Shown: positions 23,792-31,687 of the stretch, one piece after another
Position numbering within the stretch: position 1 is the stretch's first letter
How the letters are laid out: each line of letters begins with the position of its first letter
DNA from: an uncultured Bacillota bacterium
GTDB lineage: Bacteria > Bacillota_I > Bacilli_A > RFN20 > CAG-826
Direction: 5' to 3'
NCBI GenBank assembly: GCA_949293555.1
Contig: CASFDV010000001.1
Coordinates: 138,590 to 202,589, forward strand
DNA: 64,000 nt
Made by a program: the position numbers and the translations under genes
The notes under the pieces: model-generated
Seen by the model: only the letters and a program-made list of their open reading frames with translations
What the model was told of the DNA's origin: nothing
The model's database searches: none

Positions 23792-24451
23792 ATGGAAGAG
23801 CGGGTGACTTTCGCCCTCCTCATGGGCGGGGGAGGCCGTCGTTTCGGCGGGAAGAAGCAGTTCGCCCCTTTCAAGGGGGAGCCTCTATATTTCCATTCGC
23901 TCAAGGCCGCCATCCGCTGGGGAAAGTGCGCTTCCTTCCTTCTCGTCGTCCCTCCGGAAGACAAGGGGCGGGTAAAAGAGGAAACTTCCTCCATCCCCGT
24001 CCCCCTCGCAATTCTGGACGGGGGCCCCGTCCGCGCGGAAAGCGCCTGGCGCGCCGTCCAGGAGGCCTACCGGGAAGATCCGGACGGCATGGTCCTCCTC
24101 CATGACGCGGCAAGGCCCTTGGAAGACTTGTCCGTCCTCGACTCCCTTCTGGAGGAAGCAAGGAAGGAGGGAGGGGCCGTCCCCGTCCTCCCCCTGGAGG
24201 AAAGCGCCCTCCTCATCGGGGAGGAAGGAGAAGACCCCATAGACTACCTCGACCGCGGGAAGGTCCGCCTCGTGCAGACCCCCCAGTGCTTCCGGACGCA
24301 TCTTCTCTTCGAGGCGGAACGCGAGGCCGGGCAAGCGCGATGCCGCTTCACGGACGAGGGCTCCCTGTTCCTCAAGTCCCAAGGGCGCCTGGGGATATGC
24401 GAGGGAAGCCCCCTCCATCGCAAGATCACGCGGAAGGAGGACATCCGATGA
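23792..24451 (+). CDS. ispD: 2-C-methyl-D-erythritol 4-phosphate cytidylyltransferase
   Basis: Transfers CMP from CTP to MEP in the non-mevalonate isoprenoid pathway. The N-terminal LLMGGGGRRFGGKKQF is the nucleotide-binding loop, LLHDAARPL is the metal-binding motif, and LVQTPQCFR is the QTPQ signature. At 219 residues it is slightly short. A related cytidylyltransferase such as TarI is a possible alternative, but the sequence fits IspD best. The start appears leaderless. The stop overlaps the next ATG (ATGA). Confidence 0.85.
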   Translation: MEERVTFALLMGGGGRRFGGKKQFAPFKGEPLYFHSLKAAIRWGKCASFLLVVPPEDKGRVKEETSSIPVPLAILDGGPVRAESAWRAVQEAYREDPDGMVLLHDAARPLEDLSVLDSLLEEARKEGGAVPVLPLEESALLIGEEGEDPIDYLDRGKVRLVQTPQCFRTHLLFEAEREAGQARCRFTDEGSLFLKSQGRLGICEGSPLHRKITRKEDIR

Positions 24452-24798
24452 GCTTCTCGGAAATCAAGGTCGGCGACATCCTCGTCGGCACGGCGATCAA
24501 GAAGAAAGAGACCTACGCGCTCCTTCTTTTCGAGGACGGCGTCACCGGTCTTCTCCACCGGAAGGAGATGCCAAGGCATGAGCGACGCCCTTTCCACGAC
24601 TTCATCCAGATCGGAGCCCTATATAAGGCGAAGGTCATCGAGAAGGACGAGGAGAGGGGAGGGCTCCGCGTCTCCATGCGGGCGCTGACCCCGGAAGAAC
24701 GGAGGACGCCCCTCCCGCGCTCCCTGCCGAAGGAGGCAGACGTCTCCTTCCAAGGGCTCGAGAACGCTCTTCGCCGTTGGTGCGGAGAAGACCGATAA
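24448..24798 (+). CDS. S1-domain RNA-binding protein (YugI/GSP13-like)
   Basis: A 116-residue protein with one N-terminal S1 domain (about residues 5-75: VGDILVGTAIKK, FEDGVTGLLHRKEM, GALYKAKVIEKDEE), followed by a short basic/helical tail. It resembles Bacillus YugI/CvfD, small ribosome-associated S1 proteins. The ATG overlaps the ispD stop, so it is translationally coupled. Pgi follows 40 bp downstream with its own promoter. RNA binding is well founded; the physiological role is inferred. Confidence 0.8.
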   Translation: MSFSEIKVGDILVGTAIKKKETYALLLFEDGVTGLLHRKEMPRHERRPFHDFIQIGALYKAKVIEKDEERGGLRVSMRALTPEERRTPLPRSLPKEADVSFQGLENALRRWCGEDR

Positions 24799-24800
24799 GG

Positions 24801-24806
24801 GATAAT
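24801..24806 (+). promoter_or_regulatory. -10 box of pgi
   Basis: GATAAT, with TTGGTG 18 bp upstream (24777-24782). The leader of about 26 nt carries GAGGAGG. Confidence 0.5.
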
Positions 24807-24838
24807 CTTTCAAGGGAATGATTTGAGGAGGCCCGCGC

Positions 24839-26125
24839 ATGATGATCCGCACGAACGTCGCGCATATGGGGGAGGCGATCGACTTCGCCTCCTACAAGGA
24901 GGAGGTCGAGAGGATCGACCGCTCCATCAAGGAAAGGACCGGGAAAGGATCCGATTTCCTCGGCTGGGTCGACCAGGCGGAGGAATATCTCAAAAGCGAG
25001 GAACTCCCGCGCCTCATAAGGACCGGCGAGCGCCTCCGGGAGAACTACGACGTCCTCGTCGTCTGCGGGATCGGCGGCTCCTATCTCGGGGCCCGCGCGG
25101 CGATCGAGGCGCTGGCAGGAACCTTCCCGAAGAAGGGGATCGACGTCCTCTGGCTGGGGGAAACCTTCGATCCCGCCTACATCAGCCGGGCCCTCGCCTA
25201 CCTCAAGGACAAGAAGTTCTGCGTGAACGTCATCTCCAAGTCGGGCACCACCACGGAGACCGCGCTTTCCTTCCGCCTCCTTCGGAACCTCCTCGAGGAA
25301 CGGGACGGGAAGGAGGCGGCCAGGAAGGCGATCGTCGCGACCACCGACGGGAAGAAAGGCGCTCTCCTCACCCTAAGCAGGCAGGAAGGCTACGAGACCT
25401 TCGTCCTTCCCGGGGACATCGGCGGGCGCTATTCCGTCCAGACCGCCGTCGGGCTTCTCCCGATGGCGGTCATGGGGATCGACGTGATGGCCCTTCTCAA
25501 CGGAAGCAAGGACGCCGCGAAGGAATATCGCGAGCCTGACGTCACGAAGAACGAGGCGTACAAGTACGCCGTCTGCCGCCATCATCTCTACGAGAAGGGC
25601 AAGAAGGTGGAACTCTTCTGCACCTACCTCCCCACCCTCGTCCAGCTCACCGAGTGGTGGAAGCAGCTCTTCGGCGAAAGCGAGGGCAAGGAAGGGAAGT
25701 CCCTCTTCCCCGCTTCCGCCTGCTTCTCCACCGACCTCCACTCCCTCGGCCAGTTCATCCAGCAAGGTTCCCAGATCTTCTTCGAGACCATCCTCCATCT
25801 CGAAAGGCCGGAGGAAGACCTCCCGATCCCCGGGGACAAAGATGACCTCGACGGGCTGAACTACCTTGCGGGCAAGCCCCTCTCCTTCGTCCAGGAGCGC
25901 GCCTTCCAAGGCGTCCTCGAGGCGCATTCGGAAGAGGCGGGCATCCCCAACATCGTCCTCGAGATGGAAAGGATGGACGCCTATTCGCTCGGCTACCTCT
26001 TCTACTTCTTCGAGAAGGCCTGCGCGATGAGCGCCTACCTGAACGGGGTCAATCCGTTCGACCAGCCCGGGGTCGAGGTGTACAAGAGGAACATGTTCCG
26101 CCTCCTCGGGAAGCCGGGGTTCTAG
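24839..26125 (+). CDS. pgi: Glucose-6-phosphate isomerase
   Basis: Interconverts glucose 6-phosphate and fructose 6-phosphate in glycolysis. The SIS-fold motifs VVCGIGGSYLGARAA, VISKSGTTTETAL, the conserved catalytic Glu region in HSLGQFIQQGSQIFFET and the C-terminal NGVNPFDQPGVEVYK are all present. The 428 residues match the short bacterial type. Two tandem ATG codons occur at 24839 and 24842; either may be used, behind a GAGGAGG site. A strong terminator follows. Confidence 0.96.
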   Translation: MMIRTNVAHMGEAIDFASYKEEVERIDRSIKERTGKGSDFLGWVDQAEEYLKSEELPRLIRTGERLRENYDVLVVCGIGGSYLGARAAIEALAGTFPKKGIDVLWLGETFDPAYISRALAYLKDKKFCVNVISKSGTTTETALSFRLLRNLLEERDGKEAARKAIVATTDGKKGALLTLSRQEGYETFVLPGDIGGRYSVQTAVGLLPMAVMGIDVMALLNGSKDAAKEYREPDVTKNEAYKYAVCRHHLYEKGKKVELFCTYLPTLVQLTEWWKQLFGESEGKEGKSLFPASACFSTDLHSLGQFIQQGSQIFFETILHLERPEEDLPIPGDKDDLDGLNYLAGKPLSFVQERAFQGVLEAHSEEAGIPNIVLEMERMDAYSLGYLFYFFEKACAMSAYLNGVNPFDQPGVEVYKRNMFRLLGKPGF

Positions 26126-26126
26126 G

Positions 26127-26153
26127 AAGCGGGCCGCCCGGCCCGCTTTCCAT
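26127..26153 (+). terminator. Terminator of pgi
   Basis: Stem GCGGGCC/GGCCCGC with a GCCC loop, followed by TTTCC. Confidence 0.75.
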
Positions 26154-26166
26154 ATGGAAATCCGCG

Positions 26167-26195
26167 TTGACCCTTCCTTGGTCCGGTGCTATATT
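26167..26195 (+). promoter_or_regulatory. Promoter of the Val-Tyr-Gln-Lys tRNA operon
   Basis: TTGACC (26167-26172), a 17-bp spacer ending in the extended TGC, then TATATT (26190-26195). This is one of the strongest promoters in the window. Confidence 0.8.
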
Positions 26196-26226
26196 CACGC
26201 CGCACGTCTGGCGGGGCACTCTCGAC

Positions 26227-26301
26227 GGATGCTTAGCTCAGCGGGAGAGCATCGCCCTTACAAGGCGGGGGTCGTGGGTTCGAAACCCACAGCATCCACC
26301 A
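26227..26301 (+). tRNA. tRNA-Val(TAC)
   Basis: Acceptor GGATGCT/AGCATCC, anticodon loop CTTACAA (anticodon TAC), T-loop TTCGAAA and encoded CCA. Confidence 0.95.
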
Positions 26302-26327
26302 CCTAGCGGACGACGTGCGGCACAAGT

Positions 26328-26411
26328 GGGCGAATAGCGAAGTGGCCAAACGCGGCTGACTGTAAATCAGCTCCTTCGGGTTCGGTGGTTCAAATCCATC
26401 TTCGCCCACCA
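26328..26411 (+). tRNA. tRNA-Tyr(GTA)
   Basis: Acceptor GGGCGAA/TTCGCCC, D-stem GCG/CGC, anticodon stem GCTGA/TCAGC with loop CTGTAAA (anticodon GTA), a class II variable arm, T-stem GGTGG/CCATC and encoded CCA. Confidence 0.94.
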
Positions 26412-26417
26412 CCCCCT

Positions 26418-26492
26418 TGGGGTGTAGCCAAGAGGTAAGGCAAGGGACTTTGACTCCCTGATGCGCTGGTCCGATTCCAGCCACCCCAGCCA
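26418..26492 (+). tRNA. tRNA-Gln(TTG)
   Basis: Acceptor TGGGGTG/CACCCCA, anticodon stem AGGGA/TCCCT with loop CTTTGAC (anticodon TTG), T-stem GCTGG/CCAGC and encoded CCA. Confidence 0.94.
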
Positions 26493-26494
26493 AT

Positions 26495-26569
26495 CCTCCG
26501 TTAGCTCAGCGGTAGAGCACTTGACTTTTAATCAAGGGGTCGACGGTTCGAAACCGTCACGGGGGACCA
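26495..26569 (+). tRNA. tRNA-Lys(TTT)
   Basis: Acceptor CCTCCGT/ACGGGGG (one T-G pair), anticodon stem CTTGA/TCAAG with loop CTTTTAA (anticodon TTT), T-stem GACGG/CCGTC and encoded CCA. Confidence 0.94.
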
Positions 26570-26579
26570 TCTTGAATCG

Positions 26580-26606
26580 AAGCCGGCCACGAGGCCGGCG
26601 TTTTCT
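26580..26606 (+). terminator. Terminator of the tRNA operon
   Basis: Stem GCCGGCC/GGCCGGC with an ACGA loop, followed by GTTTTCTTT. Confidence 0.85.
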
Positions 26607-26630
26607 TTCGCCAGGAAGGGCGGGGCGCGC

Positions 26631-26636
26631 TATCAT
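26631..26636 (+). promoter_or_regulatory. -10 box of tRNA-Leu(TAA)
   Basis: TATCAT directly preceded by GGGGCGCGC. The tRNA begins 11 bp later. The -35 region is weak. Confidence 0.5.
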
Positions 26637-26646
26637 TCCCCCGCTC

Positions 26647-26729
26647 GCCCGGGTGGCGGAACAGGTAGACGCAGGGGACTTAAAATCCCCCGGGCGACCA
26701 TGCCGGTTCGAGCCCGGCCCCGGGCACCA
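26647..26729 (+). tRNA. tRNA-Leu(TAA)
   Basis: Acceptor GCCCGGG/CCCGGGC, anticodon stem GGGGA/TCCCC with loop CTTAAAA (anticodon TAA), class II variable arm and encoded CCA. Confidence 0.94.
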
Positions 26730-26737
26730 GGGACCAG

Positions 26738-26766
26738 GAGGGCCGTTGCCGCGGCCCTTTTATTTC
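26738..26766 (+). terminator. Terminator after tRNA-Leu(TAA)
   Basis: Stem GGGCC/GGCCC followed by TTTTATTT. Its T-tract overlaps the stop of the convergent mutT gene. Confidence 0.75.
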
Positions 26767-27158
26767 GCCCTCCCCCCAAGGGCGGCAGCGATCAGAGGCA
26801 ACACCTTCCTGTCCGCGGGAAGGAAGTCGACTTCGCCAAGCTCCTCGACAGCCAGGAAGCGGTGGTCCTCAGCCTCCCGGTAGGCGGGCTTCCCGAGCGG
26901 GCGGGCAAGGAAGCAGTCCATCGAAAGGTGAAAGGAGGGATAGTCGTGCTCGACCCTCCCGAGCATCGCCTCAATCTCGATCACGATGCCGAGCTCCTCG
27001 TCGATCTCCCTTTTGACAGCAGCCTCGGGAGTCTCCCCTGGCTCGACCTTCCCGCCCGGGAACTCCCAGCCTCCCTTGAATTCCCCGTAGCCCCGTTCCA
27101 CGGCGAGCACCTTGTCCCCCAGACGCAGGACCGCGCAGACGACATGAATCGTTTTCAT
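26760..27158 (-). CDS. mutT: MutT/NUDIX hydrolase (8-oxo-dGTP diphosphatase type)
   Basis: A NUDIX enzyme of 132 residues. The NUDIX box runs from GGKVEPGETPEAA through REIDEELGI with every consensus Gly, Glu and Arg present. The start MKTIHVVCAVL and the central EFKGGWEFPGGK match MutT-like sanitising enzymes that hydrolyse oxidised dGTP. The ATG at 27158 follows TATAAT by 7 nt, so the transcript is probably leaderless, and the longer frame is rejected. The exact substrate is inferred from similarity to MutT. Confidence 0.88.
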   Translation of the reverse strand: MKTIHVVCAVLRLGDKVLAVERGYGEFKGGWEFPGGKVEPGETPEAAVKREIDEELGIVIEIEAMLGRVEHDYPSFHLSMDCFLARPLGKPAYREAEDHRFLAVEELGEVDFLPADRKVLPLIAAALGGRAK

Positions 27159-27165
27159 CGCGGGA

Positions 27166-27171
27166 ATTATA
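27166..27171 (-). promoter_or_regulatory. -10 box of mutT, leaderless geometry
   Basis: TATAAT on the minus strand is followed by seven bases and the ATG at 27158. Confidence 0.6.
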
Positions 27172-27431
27172 GGGATCCAAAAGGGGTGAAGGGATCGCGG
27201 GTGAGTGATACAAAATACATTTTCATGAAAGTGCATGTATGTTTTTCGTTATTTTCACATGAAAGTTTTAGGAAAACATTGAAACTTCCGGGTTTCATCG
27301 AAGTCCGCTTATCTCTTGCCGCTTCGAGTTTGTTAAACGACATTATTGAAAAATAGCGATGTATCCCCTTTCAGCGAAAGCATTCTGAAAGAGAAAGGGA
27401 ACTAATCCAGACATGCTGGAAAAATCCCGTC
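27172..27431. promoter_or_regulatory. AT-rich intergenic region with repeated TTTCA/TGAAA inverted repeats
   Basis: About 260 bp, clearly richer in A+T than its surroundings. It contains the palindromes TTTCATGAAA (27221-27230), TTTCACATGAAA (27253-27264), TGAAAC-N6-GTTTCA (27280-27297) and CTTTC-N3-GAAAG (27368-27380). The shared half-site suggests several binding sites for one regulator upstream of the gene at 27432. No RNA gene or coding frame is recognised here. Confidence 0.5.
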
Positions 27432-28193
27432 ATGAAAACTTCATACACAGAGCTTGGCGGGCTTCTCCGCCGTCTCATGCTCGAGTACCCAAGCCGCCGG
27501 AACCATGCGATCGACAGGAACGGCGACGCCTTCCCGGGCGAGATGGAAAGCGCCCTCCCGCCCGCGTTCAAGGGAGTCCTGGGAGACCGGTTCACCGCAA
27601 GGCTCTATCTCGGGAGGACCACATTCCTCTCATCGCCCCTTCTCTTGGCCAAGGACAAGAACCTCTTCCCCTTGCCTGGGCACGGCCTTGCCCTCGCCGC
27701 CTCGTTCGCGCCGGAGAAGGACCGCATCCACCTCTCCTTCATCCAGGAAGGATGCATGATTGCCAGGCGCATCGGCAAGGCGTGCGGAACCCTCTTCATG
27801 GAAATCGCCTCCGAATCCATAAGGAGAATCCTCCGGGAAGAGACCGGGGAGCGGATTCCCGGCGTCCGCGGCGAAGGCGACTATCTCGGGGAGCAGGCGG
27901 CCATCTCCCCGGTCGTCGCGATCCGCTACAGCTATCTCTCCCTTCAGGACGACCTCCTCGCCCTGGGCTCCAGGATCCTCTTCCGGGCCTACCGCGCCTT
28001 CCTTGCGGCGATCGGAGGCGATTACGATGGCTTCCTCATCTCCCTAGGGGAGGAAATCATGAGGAGCGAGGCGGAAATCCTCCGCCCCCTGCAAGAAGCC
28101 TTCCGGAAGACAGGCGTCGCGGAGGCGCTGAAGGGAAGTCGATGCAAGAAGGGAGAGATCGAAGGGCCGGCCCCTTGCCCCTTGTTCATCTAA
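27432..28193 (+). CDS. Protein of unknown function
   Basis: A 253-residue protein without signal peptide or clear membrane helix, probably alpha/beta with helices at both ends, and with cysteines near the C-terminus (RCKKGE, PCPLFI). I do not recognise the family. The start is in doubt: no good ribosome-binding site is present, but AAAAAT lies 6 nt before the ATG, so a weak leaderless promoter is possible. It stands alone between mutT and GH31, behind an AT-rich region with repeated inverted repeats, suggesting special regulation. Codon use is like the neighbours, so recent transfer is not indicated. Confidence 0.65.
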   Translation: MKTSYTELGGLLRRLMLEYPSRRNHAIDRNGDAFPGEMESALPPAFKGVLGDRFTARLYLGRTTFLSSPLLLAKDKNLFPLPGHGLALAASFAPEKDRIHLSFIQEGCMIARRIGKACGTLFMEIASESIRRILREETGERIPGVRGEGDYLGEQAAISPVVAIRYSYLSLQDDLLALGSRILFRAYRAFLAAIGGDYDGFLISLGEEIMRSEAEILRPLQEAFRKTGVAEALKGSRCKKGEIEGPAPCPLFI

Positions 28194-28199
28194 CCCATC

Positions 28200-30176
28200 T
28201 TATTCCTCGGCCAGCTCGTAGACAGGGATGGAGGAAAGGGGCGCGTCCGCCTCGATCCTGCGTCCGCCTTCGTATACCGACCCGTCCCTGATGTCCTTCC
28301 AGCGCCCGGAGGGAAGGTACACCTCCCTCTTCCTCGCCCCGGCCCCGAGGATCGGCGCGACCAGGAACTTCCTGCCGAAGAGGTACTCGTCCTCCCTTTC
28401 CCAGCATTCAGGATCCTCCGGGTAATGGAGGAACAAGGGCCTCATCAACGGGATTCCGGTCCTTTCGCTTTCTTCGAAAAGGGTGGAAACATAGGGCCTG
28501 ATCTTTTCCCTCAAGAAGATGAGGTTTTTCAAAATCCCATATGTTTCCTCGCCGAAACTCCAGATTTCGTTGGGGAGCCCTGTCCTGCAGAAACCGCCTC
28601 CCCACTCTCTTTCGTCCAAGGGAGGGATGGAAGAGGGCTGGCGGTCCCCGTGAAGGCGAAGCACCGGCGAGAACACGGCCCACTCGAACCAACGGACCAG
28701 CAGCTCCCGCCACAAGGGATCCTCCGGATAGCCTGAGAAACCACCTATGTCGGCGGTCCACCAAGGAATCCCGGCGATCCCCATCGAAAGTCCTCCGGCA
28801 AGCTGGTCCCTCATGGAGGCGAACGTCCCCGCCGTATCTCCGCTCCAGACAAGGCCTCCATACTTCTGGCTCCCCAGCCACGCCGAACGGATGAGGGACA
28901 CCGGCTTATCCAGCCCATTGCGCCTTGACCCTTCGTAGAAGGCTTTGAGGTAGCCGACAGGATAGATGTTCCCGCATTCCAGCCATGAGCCAAGGCTCCC
29001 GCGATAGATGTCGAAGTCGTAGCAAGTGAACTCCGGCTCCGCCTGGTCAAGCCAGAACAGTCGGATCCCTTTGTCCCAATAGCCTTCCTTGGCCCTCGAG
29101 AAGACGAAATCCTGAGTCCGTTCGCTGGTGAAGTCCGCGATCATGCAGTCGCCCTGGTAGTCATAGGCCTGGGATCCTCGGTCGAGCGAGATGAGCATCC
29201 CTTGTTCCGCCATGAGGGCGAAGTTCTCGCTCTTCTTGTCGACCGTCGGCCAGATCGACACCATGGCACGCGTTCCGAGGGAGTCCAGTTCCTCCGCCAT
29301 TCCCTCAGGATCCGGCCAGTAGGCAGAATCGAACTTCCATTCCCCCTGCCGGGGCCAATGGAAGAAGTCTATGACGATGCAGGAAAGAGGGATGTTCCTT
29401 CGATGGTATTCCCTGGCGACCTCAAGCACTTCCTCTTCCGTGCGGTAGCGGAGCTTGCTCTGCCAGAAGCCTGTCAGGTCGTCAGGGAAGGCGGAGGGCT
29501 TCCCGGCGATGTCCATGAAGTTCCGATGGATTTCGAGCGGGGTGTCGCCCACGGTGACCCAATAGTCCAGCTTCCTCGTCCCTTCCATCCTCCAGGTAGT
29601 CCCGTTCTTCGCGAACGTAACCTCCCCGATTCCAGGATTGTTCCAGAGGAACCCATAGCCGAGGCTCGAAAGATAGAAGGGGACGCTGATCTGGGAATTC
29701 CTCTGCGCAAGCTCCAAGGTCGCTCCTTTCAGGTTTAGGAAGTCCGCCTGCGGCTGTCCCATGCCGTAGATGCGCTCTCCCTTCCTTGCCTCGAACCTCG
29801 CGACAAGGCGGAAGAGCCCTCCCCTTTCCCCCTTCCATTCCCGAGCGAGCTTCCTTAGGGCATACGCCCTAGGCTGATCGAAGTCGAAGGACCGATACAT
29901 CTCCTCGAGAACGACCTTCTCTCCCTTGTAAAAGCGAATCTGACCGAGCTCCGTGATGCTTGCCCGGATCCGCCCGTTCTCAATCCAGCGCCGGCCTTCC
30001 TCATCCTTCCAGATATGAGCAGTGGATGGAGATATTCCTTCGAAAAGCCAATCGTTTTCCAAATATTGGCTTCCATTCGTAGCCTCAATCCGGATGCCGT
30101 CCTTCCCGTACGCGCTGAGGACGACCCTTTCGCTCCCGCGCTCATAGACGAGCCTGCTTCCTTCTTCGCGAATCAT
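28200..30176 (-). CDS. Glycoside hydrolase family 31 (alpha-glucosidase/alpha-xylosidase)
   Basis: A GH31 retaining alpha-glycosidase of 658 residues with no signal peptide, so cytoplasmic. It has an N-terminal beta-sandwich (about 1-210), a (beta/alpha)8 barrel with the nucleophile Asp in RLFWLDQAEPE (about residue 375) and the acid/base Asp in VWSGDTAGTF (about 443), the PWWTADIGGF strand, RLHGDRQPS, and C-terminal beta-domains. The WLDxxEPE pattern is shared with alpha-xylosidase and related subfamilies; substrate is not fixed. Its ATG overlaps the stop of the upstream nuclease gene (ATGA), an odd partner. Confidence 0.9.
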   Translation of the reverse strand: MIREEGSRLVYERGSERVVLSAYGKDGIRIEATNGSQYLENDWLFEGISPSTAHIWKDEEGRRWIENGRIRASITELGQIRFYKGEKVVLEEMYRSFDFDQPRAYALRKLAREWKGERGGLFRLVARFEARKGERIYGMGQPQADFLNLKGATLELAQRNSQISVPFYLSSLGYGFLWNNPGIGEVTFAKNGTTWRMEGTRKLDYWVTVGDTPLEIHRNFMDIAGKPSAFPDDLTGFWQSKLRYRTEEEVLEVAREYHRRNIPLSCIVIDFFHWPRQGEWKFDSAYWPDPEGMAEELDSLGTRAMVSIWPTVDKKSENFALMAEQGMLISLDRGSQAYDYQGDCMIADFTSERTQDFVFSRAKEGYWDKGIRLFWLDQAEPEFTCYDFDIYRGSLGSWLECGNIYPVGYLKAFYEGSRRNGLDKPVSLIRSAWLGSQKYGGLVWSGDTAGTFASMRDQLAGGLSMGIAGIPWWTADIGGFSGYPEDPLWRELLVRWFEWAVFSPVLRLHGDRQPSSIPPLDEREWGGGFCRTGLPNEIWSFGEETYGILKNLIFLREKIRPYVSTLFEESERTGIPLMRPLFLHYPEDPECWEREDEYLFGRKFLVAPILGAGARKREVYLPSGRWKDIRDGSVYEGGRRIEADAPLSSIPVYELAEE

Positions 30177-31603
30177 GCTTCTCCCTCCCTGTAGAGCGTC
30201 TCGGCAAGTTCCGGCAGATCCACGAACGGATTCCGGTTCCCTTGGTATTCATAGATCCTTCCGTTCCTCCGCATCTCGAACTCGTCGACCGGATCTTCTT
30301 CGTTCCAGCGGAGAAGGGAGTCGAGGTTCCCCATCTCGTATCCGACGAGCGAAGCCCCTCCGACAAGGGAAAGCTCCGGGTAGCGGAGCGCCATGTAGAA
30401 GAGAATTCTGGCCGCATCTCCCCTGTGGTCGCCTACATAACGATGCGCCGGGCTTCCGTCGGAATCAACGTTCGGGTACCACATCCCTGTGATGCCCTGC
30501 TCGTCATAAGCGTCGTTCCCATGCCTATTGTTCATCACCGCGCAGGAGACCCGGAGGTTATGGAGGTCGCTGCCTTTTCCCTTGGAGGAAGAGGTGACGT
30601 CAGTCCCCATCCTCGACTGGGGCCAGACGTGCTCTTTGTTCCAGCTTCCCGTCGCGGTTCCTGCAATAAGGTCACCGTCCCAAATGCCATACATGTAGCC
30701 GTCCTCTTCCACGCTTTCGTCCACGTAAGGAAGGATGGACGTCGCCTCCCCATAGGAATGGCTCTCCATATCCGAAACGAGCGAACGCAACGAGGAGCGA
30801 ATCTCTTCCTTTGGCGCGCCAAAGTCGATTCCCGAATAGTATTTCTCGCTTTCGGCAGGGACGAACGAGGTCGGCGGAACCCCTCCTTCCCCGGGGACGA
30901 TGGGGTCCAGCTCCCGTTCGTCCTCCCTCAGGTCCAGCTCCGTTCCTGAAGGGGCCTCGACGGAAAAGGCGAGAGAATGCATGTACATTGCCTTGTCCAC
31001 ATGGCTTTGGAGGGTGAAGGAGAGGCCGTTTGTTGGAACATCGAGGCCGTCCTCGCCATATCCGCGGAAGGTCGTGCCTGAGAAGGAAGAGGAAAAGTCA
31101 TAGCCGCCCGCGGACATAAGAAGGCCGGCGTTTCCGCCGCTAGCAGTCCTCAGCACAATCTCCCATGAGATAAGTGTAACCTCGCAAGGGAAGGCCGCGG
31201 AAAAGGTCCAGGGATCCTTCTGGGGGTTGTTCCCGCTTCCGATATGGGCCCCGTCGTCAAAGGAAATGTACGAAAGAGGGCCGTAGTCCCAAGCAAGCCC
31301 GTTGATGTCCTTCGTCATGCCTCCCTCTTTGGAAAAGTCCCCGCTTATGAACTCGTGGTAGTAGTAGTCGACCACGGTCTCCTCCGCCTCGTCTTGGGAA
31401 GAGGAGCTGGAGGAAGAATTACTGGAGGAGGAATCACTGGAGGAGGAACTCGACGAAGAAGCGCTGGATAAGGAATCCGATGGGAGGGGAACAGAGGATT
31501 CCGTCGTTGAACCAGATGGAGAGGAAACGCTGGAAGGGGAATCGCCGATTCCGCAAGAAACGAGAAGGAATGGCAGGAAGACAAGGAGAACGCCTTTCCT
31601 CAT
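30173..31603 (-). CDS. Secreted endonuclease I lipoprotein
   Basis: A 476-residue surface nuclease. The lipoprotein signal peptide ends in LLVSC (Cys about residue 17), followed by a serine-rich, low-complexity linker (about 20-75), a beta-sandwich-like domain, then an endonuclease I (EndA/NucM, beta-beta-alpha-metal) domain with WNKEHVWPQSRM, SDLHNLR and NNRHGN. It degrades external nucleic acids, probably to supply nucleotides. The ATG at 31603 has GGTGGAGG; the earlier in-frame start is rejected. It is coupled to the GH31 gene by ATGA overlap. Confidence 0.9.
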   Translation of the reverse strand: MRKGVLLVFLPFLLVSCGIGDSPSSVSSPSGSTTESSVPLPSDSLSSASSSSSSSSDSSSSNSSSSSSSQDEAEETVVDYYYHEFISGDFSKEGGMTKDINGLAWDYGPLSYISFDDGAHIGSGNNPQKDPWTFSAAFPCEVTLISWEIVLRTASGGNAGLLMSAGGYDFSSSFSGTTFRGYGEDGLDVPTNGLSFTLQSHVDKAMYMHSLAFSVEAPSGTELDLREDERELDPIVPGEGGVPPTSFVPAESEKYYSGIDFGAPKEEIRSSLRSLVSDMESHSYGEATSILPYVDESVEEDGYMYGIWDGDLIAGTATGSWNKEHVWPQSRMGTDVTSSSKGKGSDLHNLRVSCAVMNNRHGNDAYDEQGITGMWYPNVDSDGSPAHRYVGDHRGDAARILFYMALRYPELSLVGGASLVGYEMGNLDSLLRWNEEDPVDEFEMRRNGRIYEYQGNRNPFVDLPELAETLYREGEA

Positions 31604-31687
31604 GAACGAACCTCCACCGCCGAGAACGCAACCGACAATATAGTTTGCCAACTGCTTATTATTCTATACATCAGGAAACACCGGCTT

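Noticed and set aside
30173-31603. Serine-rich run in the nuclease as a sign of DNA repeats or phase variation
   Set aside because: The run is encoded by mixed serine codons without a clean tandem nucleotide unit, so slippage is not favoured.
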